DNA from: Nicoletella semolina
Lineage (GTDB): Bacteria > Pseudomonadota > Gammaproteobacteria > Enterobacterales > Pasteurellaceae
NCBI RefSeq assembly: GCF_004345745.1
Contig: NZ_SLXJ01000002.1
Span: 209,897-273,896, forward strand
Reading direction: 5' to 3'
Length of the DNA stretch: 64,000 nt
Both the position numbers and the translations under genes were made by a program. Numbering within the stretch: the first letter of the stretch is position 1; every line of letters starts with the position of its first letter. This document shows, in pieces, positions 56,486 to 64,000 of this stretch. Under the pieces are notes generated by a model. That model was given only the letters and a program-made list of their open reading frames with translations. It was not told where the DNA came from and made no database searches.

Positions 56486-57613
56486 TTAGGCTTTTTTCTT
56501 GCTCATCGTATCAGCCCATACTGCGAGCAACAAAATGCCACCTTTGACAATATATTGCCAAAAGGTTGGGACATCAAGCATACTCATTCCATTATCTAAT
56601 AGGGCAATAATTAATGCCCCAATCACGACGCCATAAACAGAGCCGATACCGCCTGCTAAACTTGCTCCGCCGATGACACAAGCTGCAATCGCATCTAGTT
56701 CAGCATTTTGCCCAGCTGATGGAGCACCAGCACCAAGTCGAGAAGTTAAGATAAGTCCTGCAATAGCAACCATAAAACCGTTAATTGCAAAGATCATTAA
56801 TTTTACTTTTTCAACATTGATACCTGATAATTTGGCTGCTTCAATGTTTCCACCAATAGCATAAATATGACGACCAAATGCGGTTTTTCTTGCCATAAAC
56901 ATTCCTGCTACAGCGAGAATCGCAAGAATTAGAACAGGGAATGGAATACCACGATAATCATTAAGTAAGTAAATTGCACCTAAAACACAAATTGCAAATA
57001 AACCATACTTCATAATTTCTTGGTTAATGGCTGGTATATTTAAATTTAAACGCTGGCGAGCTTTACGTTGGTAATTGCCCCAAAGAACGAAACATAAAAT
57101 TGCCACGCCACCAAGCATTAAACCTATGGTGTCTGAGAGGTAGCTTTGCCCGATAGTTGTCATATCACTACTTACTGGTGAAATGGTCGTACCGTTGGTT
57201 AAACCAATGAGCATTCCCCGAAATGCGAGCATACCTGCTAAGGTAACAATGAATGATGGTACTTTTCGGTAAGCAACCCACCAACCATTCCACGTCCCGA
57301 GTAAGAAACCTAGTGCAAGTGTTATGATAATCGTAAGAGGTAAAGGCCAACTCCACCAAACATCAGCAATTGCAGCAAAACCGCCTAATAATCCCATCAT
57401 TGATCCAACAGAAAGATCGATTTCAGCAGAAATGATGATAAACACCATGCCAATCGCCAAAACTCCTGTAATGGACGTTTGGCGAAGTAGATTTGAGATA
57501 TTTCTTGCACTGAGGTAAGCCCCGTCGGTTGAGATTGTGAAAAATGCCATAATGACTACAATCGCAATCAGCATAATATAAACTTGCAAGTTTATTGATT
57601 TTAATTTTGACAT
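56486..57613 (-). CDS. xylH: Xylose ABC transporter permease XylH
   Basis: Membrane channel of the high-affinity D-xylose importer. 375 aa (E. coli 393), about ten TMs of the BPD_transp_2 family. Seen: [20 protein letters not shown] then [45 protein letters not shown] and [18 protein letters not shown]. Starts 2 bp after xylG. The cytosolic loop in the middle ([20 protein letters not shown]) is typical of XylH. Confidence 0.96.
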   Translation of the reverse strand: MSKLKSINLQVYIMLIAIVVIMAFFTISTDGAYLSARNISNLLRQTSITGVLAIGMVFIIISAEIDLSVGSMMGLLGGFAAIADVWWSWPLPLTIIITLALGFLLGTWNGWWVAYRKVPSFIVTLAGMLAFRGMLIGLTNGTTISPVSSDMTTIGQSYLSDTIGLMLGGVAILCFVLWGNYQRKARQRLNLNIPAINQEIMKYGLFAICVLGAIYLLNDYRGIPFPVLILAILAVAGMFMARKTAFGRHIYAIGGNIEAAKLSGINVEKVKLMIFAINGFMVAIAGLILTSRLGAGAPSAGQNAELDAIAACVIGGASLAGGIGSVYGVVIGALIIALLDNGMSMLDVPTFWQYIVKGGILLLAVWADTMSKKKA

Positions 57614-57615
57614 AA

Positions 57616-59127
57616 TTACTCCTTGAGTGCGACTTCCATCACTCTTTCTTGAGTGAGGTTATCGTTAATTAAATTCGCCTTTATCCGACCTTGGTGCATA
57701 ACGAGTACTCTATCGCTAATGCCAAGAACTTCAGGTAATTCTGATGAAATGACAATAATTGCCACGCCTTCTTGAGCAAGGCGATTAATCAGTTTATAAA
57801 TTTCATATTTTGCTCCCACGTCAATCCCTCGTGTGGGTTCATCTAAAATCAGAATTTGAGGTTTGAGTAATAGGCATTTTGCCAAGATAGCTTTTTGTTG
57901 ATTTCCACCACTCAGTCGTCCAATAGCCAAATCAGGGGATGATGTTTTTACCTTTAATTTAGCAATGGATTGTTCAATAATGGTTTCTTCCAAGGCTTCA
58001 TTAATCAATTGTTTACCAAAACAGTATTGCTTCAGTGAGGCAAGAGAGATGTTTTTGCCTACACTCATAATTGACACAATGCCGTGTTTTTTACGATCTT
58101 CTGGCACCATCACAATGCGATGAGCAATCGCTTGTGTACAGTTTTGAATGGTAATTTCTTGTTGGTTGAGGTAAATTTTTCCTCGCCACTTCCCTTGGTA
58201 TGAACCAAATAAGCATTGCACCATCTCAGTGCGACCAGAACCAACAAGTCCTGCTACACCAAGTATCTCACCTGAATGTAGTGAAAAATTAGCATTGTCT
58301 ACCCGCTTTATGTGAGTATTCACAGGGTGCCACGCTGTCAGATTTTCCACTCGAAAAATTTCATTACCAATTTGATGTGGTGCATGTGGGTAAAGTGAGG
58401 TAATTTCACGACCTACCATCATTGTGATGATGTCACCTTCACCCATTCCTGTCGCAGAACGAGTACCAATATGTTCCCCATCTCGAATAACACAAATTTT
58501 GTCAGAAATGGCTTTTACTTCATTTAATTTATGTGAAATATAGATACAGGCAATATTGTGTGCTTTTAAATCTTTAATGAGATTAAGTAAAATCTCCGTT
58601 TCTTTTTCGGTAAGTGAAGCCGTTGGTTCATCAAGAATAAGCAATCTAACTTGCTTATTAAGAGCTTTGGCTATTTCAACTAATTGTTGTTGCCCTAACC
58701 CTAATTCACCCACTTTGGTATTTGGATCAATATCAAGCTGTACTTGTTGTAATAATGTTTTACAACGTAAGTACATTTCATTGTCGTCAGTAATCCCCGA
58801 ACGAGTCATTTCATTACCAAGGAACATATTTTCCAGAACACTCATATTCTTAACTAATGTTAATTCTTGATGAATGATTGAAATACCTTTTTCTTCAGTT
58901 TCCTTGATATTTTTAGCGGTCAGTTTCTCCCCTGAGAAATAGATTTCACCTTGATAATCTCTATGAGGGTAAATGGCACAAAGTACTTTCATTAAAGTTG
59001 ATTTTCCAGAACCATTTTCACCACATAAAGAGAGGATTTCACCCATTTCTAAGGAGATAGAGATATTATTTAATGCGACAACTTCACCAAATTTTTTAGT
59101 GATTTGTTTCATTTCGAGTAAAGCCAT
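57616..59127 (-). CDS. xylG: Xylose ABC transporter ATP-binding protein XylG
   Basis: Energises xylose import; tandem ABC protein. 503 aa. First cassette: Walker [10 protein letters not shown] (about 36-44), signature [15 protein letters not shown], Walker [16 protein letters not shown]. Second cassette: degenerate [10 protein letters not shown] and [15 protein letters not shown] with [18 protein letters not shown]. Asymmetric cassettes are normal for monosaccharide importers. Between xylF (61 bp) and xylH (2 bp). Confidence 0.96.
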   Translation of the reverse strand: MALLEMKQITKKFGEVVALNNISISLEMGEILSLCGENGSGKSTLMKVLCAIYPHRDYQGEIYFSGEKLTAKNIKETEEKGISIIHQELTLVKNMSVLENMFLGNEMTRSGITDDNEMYLRCKTLLQQVQLDIDPNTKVGELGLGQQQLVEIAKALNKQVRLLILDEPTASLTEKETEILLNLIKDLKAHNIACIYISHKLNEVKAISDKICVIRDGEHIGTRSATGMGEGDIITMMVGREITSLYPHAPHQIGNEIFRVENLTAWHPVNTHIKRVDNANFSLHSGEILGVAGLVGSGRTEMVQCLFGSYQGKWRGKIYLNQQEITIQNCTQAIAHRIVMVPEDRKKHGIVSIMSVGKNISLASLKQYCFGKQLINEALEETIIEQSIAKLKVKTSSPDLAIGRLSGGNQQKAILAKCLLLKPQILILDEPTRGIDVGAKYEIYKLINRLAQEGVAIIVISSELPEVLGISDRVLVMHQGRIKANLINDNLTQERVMEVALKE

Positions 59128-59188
59128 ATCTGACTCCTATTGGAAAGAGAGGACAGTGCGGTATTCCAGCCGCCCTTAATTTTGAAGA

Positions 59189-60187
59189 TTATTTTTCAAT
59201 TGCTTCTTTGGTATGGAAGCCATCTTTAATAATTGTGGCATCTACATTTTCTTTTGTAACTGCAATAGGCTCTAATAAGTATGATGGCACATCTTTTGAA
59301 CCATTGTCGAGTTTCGCATTGCTTTCAGGTGTTTCACCTTTACCAAGCTGTACTGCTATTTCTGCTGCTTTATCGGCTAATTTCGTAATCGGCTTATAAA
59401 CAGTCATTGTTTGTGTACCTGCTATAATACGTTTAATTGCGGCTAGGTCGGCATCTTGACCTGAAATAGCGACTTTACCAGACAAACCTTGGGCAGAAAG
59501 AGCTTGGATTGCACCGCCTGCAGTCGCATCATTAGATGCCACAACAGCATCAATGTTATTTTTGTTAGCGGTTAAGGCATTTTCCATAATTTGTAGTGCT
59601 TTTTCGGCTAGCCAAGAATCCACCCATTGATCGCCTACTACCTTGATTTTTCCGCTATCAATATGTGGCTGAAGCATATTCATCTGACCTTTACGGAAAA
59701 GTTTGGCATTATTATCAACGGGGCTGCCGCCCATCAGGAAATAATTGCCTGTCGGTTTTTGTTCAATGATACTTTTGGCTTGTAATTCGCCGACTTTTTC
59801 ATTATCAAAAGACACATAAAAATCCAAATCCGCATTATTGATCAAGCGGTCGTAAGCTAACACTTTAATGCCTTCTTGTTTTGCTTCACTGATGATGTTA
59901 CTTAATACATCGCCATTGAAAGGAATAATAACAAGTACATCAATGTTTTTATTGATCATATTTTCAATCTGAGAGATTTGGGTTGTGGCATCACCATTTG
60001 CAGATTGTACAAATACTTTTGCACCAAGACTTTCTGCTTTTTTCACAAAAATATCTCGGTCTTTTTGCCAGCGTTCTAAACGTAAGTCATCAATTGATAC
60101 CCCAATAGTGAGATCTTTAGCTAATGCTGGTGTGCTGAATAAACTTAACGTAGTGATAGCTGAAAGTAAGGCTGTTTTCAGTTTCAT
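59189..60187 (-). CDS. xylF: D-xylose-binding periplasmic protein XylF
   Basis: High-affinity xylose receptor of the ABC importer. 332 aa from ATG 60187 (MKLKTALLSAITTLSLFSTP, cleaved after ALA), with AGGAG 7 nt upstream. The longer reading frame from 60247 lacks a ribosome binding site and would hide the signal peptide. Type I periplasmic fold: TIGVSIDDLRLERWQKDRD, VIIPFNGDVLSNIISEAKQE, VLAYDRLINNADLDFYVSFD, GGSPVDNNAKLF and ASNDATAGGAIQAL. First gene of xylFGHR, divergent from xylA. Confidence 0.97.
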   Translation of the reverse strand: MKLKTALLSAITTLSLFSTPALAKDLTIGVSIDDLRLERWQKDRDIFVKKAESLGAKVFVQSANGDATTQISQIENMINKNIDVLVIIPFNGDVLSNIISEAKQEGIKVLAYDRLINNADLDFYVSFDNEKVGELQAKSIIEQKPTGNYFLMGGSPVDNNAKLFRKGQMNMLQPHIDSGKIKVVGDQWVDSWLAEKALQIMENALTANKNNIDAVVASNDATAGGAIQALSAQGLSGKVAISGQDADLAAIKRIIAGTQTMTVYKPITKLADKAAEIAVQLGKGETPESNAKLDNGSKDVPSYLLEPIAVTKENVDATIIKDGFHTKEAIEK

Positions 60188-60318
60188 AGAAATACTCCTT
60201 TCGAATATGCCATAAGAATTTGGGTGAGGATTAAAGATTAAACTCAATAATAGTTTGCAAGGGATAAATCACTTATTCAATTACGAGATTTTCTAATCTA
60301 ATTATGTTTTTTCGTTTT

Positions 60319-60334
60319 TGTGAGCTAGCTCACA
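60319..60334. promoter_or_regulatory. Perfect CRP site between xylF and xylA
   Basis: TGTGAGCTAGCTCACA, a fully palindromic match to TGTGA-N6-TCACA, in the 251-bp divergent xylF/xylA control region. It is 105 bp before xylA and 131 bp before xylF. cAMP-CRP with XylR control of both arms is the known arrangement; XylR sites (probably the flanking AT-rich repeats) could not be fixed. Confidence 0.88.
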
Positions 60335-60438
60335 TTAACGAATTAAGATAATCCAAAAAACAAAATTACATAATTGAACACAAAGTGAGATTGTTTGAGG
60401 ATAACGCTGAAATTTATTTTGAATAGAGGAGAAAAACG

Positions 60439-61758
60439 ATGGCTAGTTACTTCAATAATATTGCAAAAGTGAACTACGAAGGGGAAAGTTCTACCAATCC
60501 TTTTGCGTATAAACATTACAACTCAGAGCAAGTGATTCTTGGCAAAACAATGGCACAACACTTACGTCTAGCGGTCTGTTACTGGCATACTTTTTGCTGG
60601 AATGGGAGTGATATGTTTGGTGTAGGGGCATTGGATCGCCAATGGCAAAAAGTAGCAGATCCATTGGGCGGTGCAAAACAAAAAGCAGAGATTGCTTTTG
60701 AATTTTTCAGCAAATTAGGCTTGCCTTACTACTGTTTCCACGATGTAGATATTGCCCCAGATGCACCAACATTTAAAGAATATCAATATAACGTGAACAC
60801 CATTGTGGATCTGTTGGCTCAAAAACAAGCAGAAACGGGCGTGAAATTATTATGGGGAACAGCAAACTGCTTTACTAATCCTCGTTATATGTCTGGGGCT
60901 GCAAGTAATCCAAATCCAGAGGTATTTGCGTGGGCTGCGGCTCAAGTTGTTAGTGCAATGGAAGCAACCAAAAAATTAGGTGGCGAAAACTATGTATTAT
61001 GGGGTGGACGTGAGGGCTATGAAACTTTATTAAACACGGATTTAAAACGTGAACGTGAGCAGCTCGGTCGCTTTATGCAAATGGTGGTGGAACACAAACA
61101 TAAAATTGGTTTCAAGGGAACCTTATTGATCGAGCCAAAACCGCAAGAGCCAACCAAGCACCAATACGACTATGATGTGGCAACGGTGTATGGTTTCTTA
61201 AAACAGTTTGGTTTAGAAAAGGAAATCAAGGTAAATATTGAAGCAAATCATGCGACATTAGCAGGACACACTTTCCAGCACGAAATCGCTTCTGCAGCGA
61301 CCTTGGGGATTTTTGGTTCAATTGACGCTAATCGAGGGGATCCGCAATCAGGTTGGGATACTGACCAATTCCCAAATAGTGTAGAAGAAAACACGCTTGT
61401 GATGTATGAAATCCTCAAAGCAGGTGGATTTACCACAGGTGGTTTCAACTTTGATGCGAAAATCCGCCGTCAAAGTATTTATCCTGACGATCTTTTCCAC
61501 GCACATATTGGGGCAGTTGATGTGTTAGCTCTCTCGTTTAAACGTGCAGCGAAAATGATTGAAGATGAAACTTTGCAAAAATTAGTCAATGCGCGTTATT
61601 CAGGTTGGGATTCTGATTTTGGTAAAAAAATTCTTTCTGGTTCAGCATCATTGCAAGATTTAGCGAATAAAGTGGCTGCGGAAGAACTTAATCCTCAACC
61701 TGTTTCAGGTCAGCAAGAATACTTAGAAAATCTAGTAAATAGCTATATTTATCGTTAA
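60439..61758 (+). CDS. xylA: Xylose isomerase
   Basis: Converts D-xylose to D-xylulose with two divalent metals; cytosolic tetramer, TIM barrel. 439 aa (E. coli 440). Catalytic His in [19 protein letters not shown] (about 102), [32 protein letters not shown] (metal Glu and substrate Lys), [17 protein letters not shown], and [19 protein letters not shown] (metal Asp). GAGGAG precedes the ATG. First gene of xylAB. Confidence 0.98.
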   Translation: MASYFNNIAKVNYEGESSTNPFAYKHYNSEQVILGKTMAQHLRLAVCYWHTFCWNGSDMFGVGALDRQWQKVADPLGGAKQKAEIAFEFFSKLGLPYYCFHDVDIAPDAPTFKEYQYNVNTIVDLLAQKQAETGVKLLWGTANCFTNPRYMSGAASNPNPEVFAWAAAQVVSAMEATKKLGGENYVLWGGREGYETLLNTDLKREREQLGRFMQMVVEHKHKIGFKGTLLIEPKPQEPTKHQYDYDVATVYGFLKQFGLEKEIKVNIEANHATLAGHTFQHEIASAATLGIFGSIDANRGDPQSGWDTDQFPNSVEENTLVMYEILKAGGFTTGGFNFDAKIRRQSIYPDDLFHAHIGAVDVLALSFKRAAKMIEDETLQKLVNARYSGWDSDFGKKILSGSASLQDLANKVAAEELNPQPVSGQQEYLENLVNSYIYR

Positions 61759-61763
61759 TTGAC

Positions 61764-61807
61764 AAGCGGTGTGATTTTTGCAAATTTTTACCAAAATCAC
61801 ACCGCTT
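61764..61807 (+). repeat. 15-bp inverted repeat containing a USS between xylA and xylB
   Basis: AAGCGGTGTGATTTT / AAAATCACACCGCTT with a 14-nt loop; the left arm continues an ACAAGCGGT uptake word (61762-61770). There is no T run after it, and xylB's AGGAG (61810-61814) follows 2 nt later. So it is an intercistronic mRNA hairpin, possibly tuning xylB or protecting xylA mRNA, not an obvious terminator. Confidence 0.7.
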
Positions 61808-61819
61808 TAAGGAGTACTT

Positions 61820-63265
61820 ATGTATATCGGGATTGATCTTGGCACATCGGGCGTGAAAGTGGTGCTATTAAACGAGGAACAACAAATTGTGGCGAGTGCT
61901 AGCCAAAGTTTACCGATTTCTCGTCCTCAACCTCGTTGGTCGGAGCAAGATCCGCAAGATTGGTGGAATGCAGTTGATACGGCAATGTTGGCGTTATCAC
62001 AGCGAACAGATTTGTCAGCGGTAAAAGCGATTGGCTTAACAGGGCAAATGCACGGTGCAACGTTACTCGATAAGGCTGATAACGTGATTTCACCCGCTAT
62101 TTTATGGAATGATGGACGCAGTGATGTTGAATGTGCAGAACTGGAACAACTTGTACCAACCTCTCGTCAAATTACAGGCAATGTAATGATGTCAGGTTTT
62201 ACTGCCCCAAAATTAAAATGGGTAGCGAAAAATCAACCTGCTATTTTCAGCCAAGTGGCAAAAGTGCTATTACCGAAAGATTACTTACGCTTAGCAATGA
62301 CGGGCGAATATGGTTCGGATATGTCAGATGCTTCAGGTACAATGTGGCTTGATGTTGGCAAACGTGATTGGAATAAAGATTTATTGAACGCTTGTGGACT
62401 GGATTTAGATAAAATGCCTACATTATTTGAGGGAAATCAAATCACAGGCTATTTACGCCTAGAACTTGCGAGTCATTGGAAATTAAATACCGTGCCTGTT
62501 GTGGCTGGTGGTGGTGATAATGCAGTTGGAGCAATTGGCATAGGTTTACACCAAGCAGGGCAAGCAATGCTTTCGCTTGGTACTTCAGGGGTTTATTTTG
62601 TCGTGACGGATCAATTCCACGCAAATCCAGAAAAAGCGGTACATAGTTTTTGCCACGCTCTACCAAATCGTTGGCATTTGATGTCGGTTATTTTAAGTGC
62701 TGCATCGGCAGTGGATTGGGCAAAAAATATGACAGGTATGCCTGATGTGGCAACATTGTTCCAACAGGTCGAAAAAAATACCGCTTATTCTGAGGCAATT
62801 TTCCTACCTTATTTATCTGGTGAGCGAACACCGCATAATGATCCTTATGCGAAAGGTATTTTCTGGGGATTAGGGCATAATGATAATGCGATAACACTTA
62901 CACAAGCGGTCGTGGAAGGCGTCAGTTTTGCAATGGCAGACGGTATTGATGTTCTGCACGAAACAGGTGTAAAAGCGGATAATATCGCTTTAATTGGTGG
63001 CGGTGCGAAAAGTGCCTATTGGCGACAGTTGTTAGCAGACATTACTGGGAAAACGTTTGAGTACCGCACAGGGGGCGATATAGGACCTGCATTAGGGGCA
63101 GCGAAATTAGCTCAAATCGCTTTAAATCCGAGTGTAGACATTGTCACTTTATCCCAACATCTCAATTTAGAAAGTGTTTATGAACCAAACTTGGTAAAAA
63201 CGGCAATCTATGCAGAGAAACGAGCAAAGTATCGGGAAATTTATGCTAGATTAAAAGGGTTATAA
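61820..63265 (+). CDS. xylB: Xylulokinase
   Basis: Phosphorylates D-xylulose to xylulose-5-phosphate. 481 aa (E. coli 484), FGGY kinase: N-terminal MYIGIDLGTSGVKVVLL (phosphate 1), GLTGQMHGATLLD, WNDGRSDVEC, SDASGTMWLDV (catalytic Asp), GGGDNAVGAIGIG, LPYLSGERTPHNDPYAKGIF and GGGAKSAYWRQLLADITG (adenosine motif). A USS (ACAAGCGGT, 62902-62910) lies in frame in the coding sequence. Followed by a strong terminator. Confidence 0.97.
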   Translation: MYIGIDLGTSGVKVVLLNEEQQIVASASQSLPISRPQPRWSEQDPQDWWNAVDTAMLALSQRTDLSAVKAIGLTGQMHGATLLDKADNVISPAILWNDGRSDVECAELEQLVPTSRQITGNVMMSGFTAPKLKWVAKNQPAIFSQVAKVLLPKDYLRLAMTGEYGSDMSDASGTMWLDVGKRDWNKDLLNACGLDLDKMPTLFEGNQITGYLRLELASHWKLNTVPVVAGGGDNAVGAIGIGLHQAGQAMLSLGTSGVYFVVTDQFHANPEKAVHSFCHALPNRWHLMSVILSAASAVDWAKNMTGMPDVATLFQQVEKNTAYSEAIFLPYLSGERTPHNDPYAKGIFWGLGHNDNAITLTQAVVEGVSFAMADGIDVLHETGVKADNIALIGGGAKSAYWRQLLADITGKTFEYRTGGDIGPALGAAKLAQIALNPSVDIVTLSQHLNLESVYEPNLVKTAIYAEKRAKYREIYARLKGL

Positions 63266-63300
63266 CCAAAGCGTTCTAAAATAAAATCCTTTTTACAAAT

Positions 63301-63342
63301 AAAAATAGTCGAACCTTAGAATAGTGGTTCGACTATTTTTTA
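63301..63342 (+). terminator. Intrinsic terminator after xylB
   Basis: AAAAATAGTCGAACC / GGTTCGACTATTTTT, 15-bp stem with a 10-nt loop and a T run, 36 bp past the xylB stop. Confidence 0.9.
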
Positions 63343-63565
63343 TCAAGAATTAGGGTGCCTTCCATAAATTAGATAATTTTCGTAAAGCAATATATTGTTT
63401 TTTGTTAGTACTACAAAGGAAAAATAATTCTATAAATTATAATAGGAGGGATTTAGCAGGATTAGCATACCTAAGTATGCACGTTTCTTGATAGGAAAAA
63501 AGTAGCATAAGGGAGTTAAAACAGACTGCTTATAAAGCACCAAGCGGTTAGTTTTGTGTTAAAAG
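63343..63565. other. Non-coding region upstream of the rrn promoter
   Basis: No gene seen. AT-rich, with a small perfect hairpin GCATAC-CTAA-GTATGC (63466-63481), a TTGTTAGTACTACAA near-palindrome (about 63400-63415) and a USS-like CCAAGCGGT (63540-63548). The AT-rich tracts nearest the promoter could be UP element or Fis-binding DNA, as upstream of other rrn operons. Confidence 0.4.
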
Positions 63566-63655
63566 TTGTCAATTTGCTCAAAAATTGTATGAACAATAAA
63601 TTTTTAATGTTTTTTTGCAAAAATAGGTTGCATAGATTTTGAATTTACCTATAAT
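63566..63655 (+). promoter_or_regulatory. rRNA operon promoter(s)
   Basis: The main promoter is TTGCAT (63628-63633), 16 bp, TATAAT (63650-63655), followed by GCACGGCAC, a GC-rich discriminator as in stringent rrn promoters. An A/T-rich UP-like stretch lies immediately upstream (about 63595-63625). A weaker candidate further up is TTGTCA (63566-63571), 16 bp, TATGAA (63588-63593), so there may be tandem promoters. Confidence 0.78.
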
Positions 63656-63664
63656 GCACGGCAC

Positions 63665-63734
63665 ACAACGACGCACTGTTGTGCTTGATGAGATTTGAGA
63701 TAGCGGTGCGTCGTTGTTTTTTGCTCTTTAACAA
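63665..63734 (+). promoter_or_regulatory. rrn leader: terminator-like hairpin followed by boxA
   Basis: ACAACGACGCAC (63665-63676) and GTGCGTCGTTGT (63706-63717) form a perfect 12-bp stem, followed by TTTTT. The run of T passes directly into boxA, TGCTCTTTAACAA (63722-63734), then CAGACAATCTGTGTGGGCAC, a boxC-like conserved stretch. boxA recruits NusB/S10 for antitermination. Confidence 0.8.
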
Positions 63735-63924
63735 AGAATCAGACAATCTGTGTGGGCACTTGTTTGGGTTAGTTTAGATATATAATTGAATATTTTGAAT
63801 ATAACTTAATAGGTGCTTGAACTAGAAATTCATATTTTATGTATGTTTATTGGTGTGTTTATACTATTGATAGATAATACATAGAAAAGATAATGTCAGG
63901 CAGATATTGAGCGATTGAACTTTT

Positions 63925-64000
63925 AAATTGAAGAGTTTGATCATGGCTCAGATTGAACGCTGGCGGCAGGCTTAACACATGCAAGTCGAACGGTAACAGG
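63925..64000 (+). rRNA. rrs: 16S ribosomal RNA, 5' end (truncated by window edge)
   Basis: Starts at AAATTGAAGAGTTTGATCAT and continues with the universal 27F region and GAACGCTGGCGGCAGGCTTA, then ACACATGCAAGTCGAACGGT. The first 76 bases only; the rest of the rRNA operon is beyond the window. Confidence 0.99.

Noticed and set aside
1..64000. CRISPR arrays, prophage, insertion sequences, toxin-antitoxin pairs, tRNA genes
   Set aside because: None seen. All long ORFs have housekeeping or metabolic identities and there are no regularly spaced repeats. The only RNA gene found by homology is the 16S start.

Overview
The window is chromosomal DNA of a Pasteurellaceae member. The proteins read like those of Haemophilus/Actinobacillus/Mannheimia, the DNA is AT-rich, a comABCDE competence operon is present, and uptake-signal-like words of the ACAAGCGGT(C) type (Apl type, not the Hin type AAGTGCGGT) recur. 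This points to the Actinobacillus pleuropneumoniae / Mannheimia / Bibersteinia side of the family. I cannot name the species.

Layout. 1-11.7 kb: the end of typA, rplJ-rplL behind an L10 leader, a short secreted-peptide gene that looks frameshifted, then rpoB and rpoC separated by a repeat-like inverted element. 11.7-15.4 kb: azlCD, asnA/asnC and udp. 15.5-24.7 kb: a complete hexuronate catabolic locus. eda, kdgK, uxaC, an SDR-type fructuronate reductase and a TRAP binding protein lie on the minus strand; TRAP dctQM, uxuR and uxuA lie on the plus strand; CRP- and UxuR-like sites sit between the two arms. 24.8-35.7 kb: housekeeping genes (rodZ-ispG-hisS-yfgM, sppA, ydjA-epmC, ispB, a CorB-like protein, ypjD). 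35.9-42.2 kb: purC with a PurR box, aroK-aroB-dam, and PBP1a. 42.4-49.8 kb: comABCDE behind a CRP-S-like site, nusB-thiL-pgpA-lysE, a stand-alone glutamine amidotransferase, and a secreted protein of unknown function. 50-55 kb: bioB, rluB, yciO, talB, galM. 55.2-63.3 kb: a full xylose regulon, with xylFGH-xylR diverging from xylAB around a perfect CRP site. 63.3-64 kb: an rrn promoter and leader and the first 76 bases of 16S rRNA.

The most striking signal is between bioB and the secreted-protein gene. A run of 14 G lies between a perfect -35 (TTGACA) and a -10-like hexamer (GATAAT), reading into about 90 bp of non-coding DNA that ends in a strong intrinsic terminator. This has the architecture of a small RNA whose promoter spacing changes by slippage of the G tract, that is, a phase-variable sRNA. 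It is predicted from sequence only.

Other points of note are the interrupted small secreted peptide between rplL and rpoB, the palindromic element inside rpoBC, a 40-bp near-perfect palindrome centred on a CRP site in the hexuronate divergent promoter, the CRP-S-like site spanning the PBP1a start codon, and a terminator-like hairpin running straight into boxA in the rrn leader.
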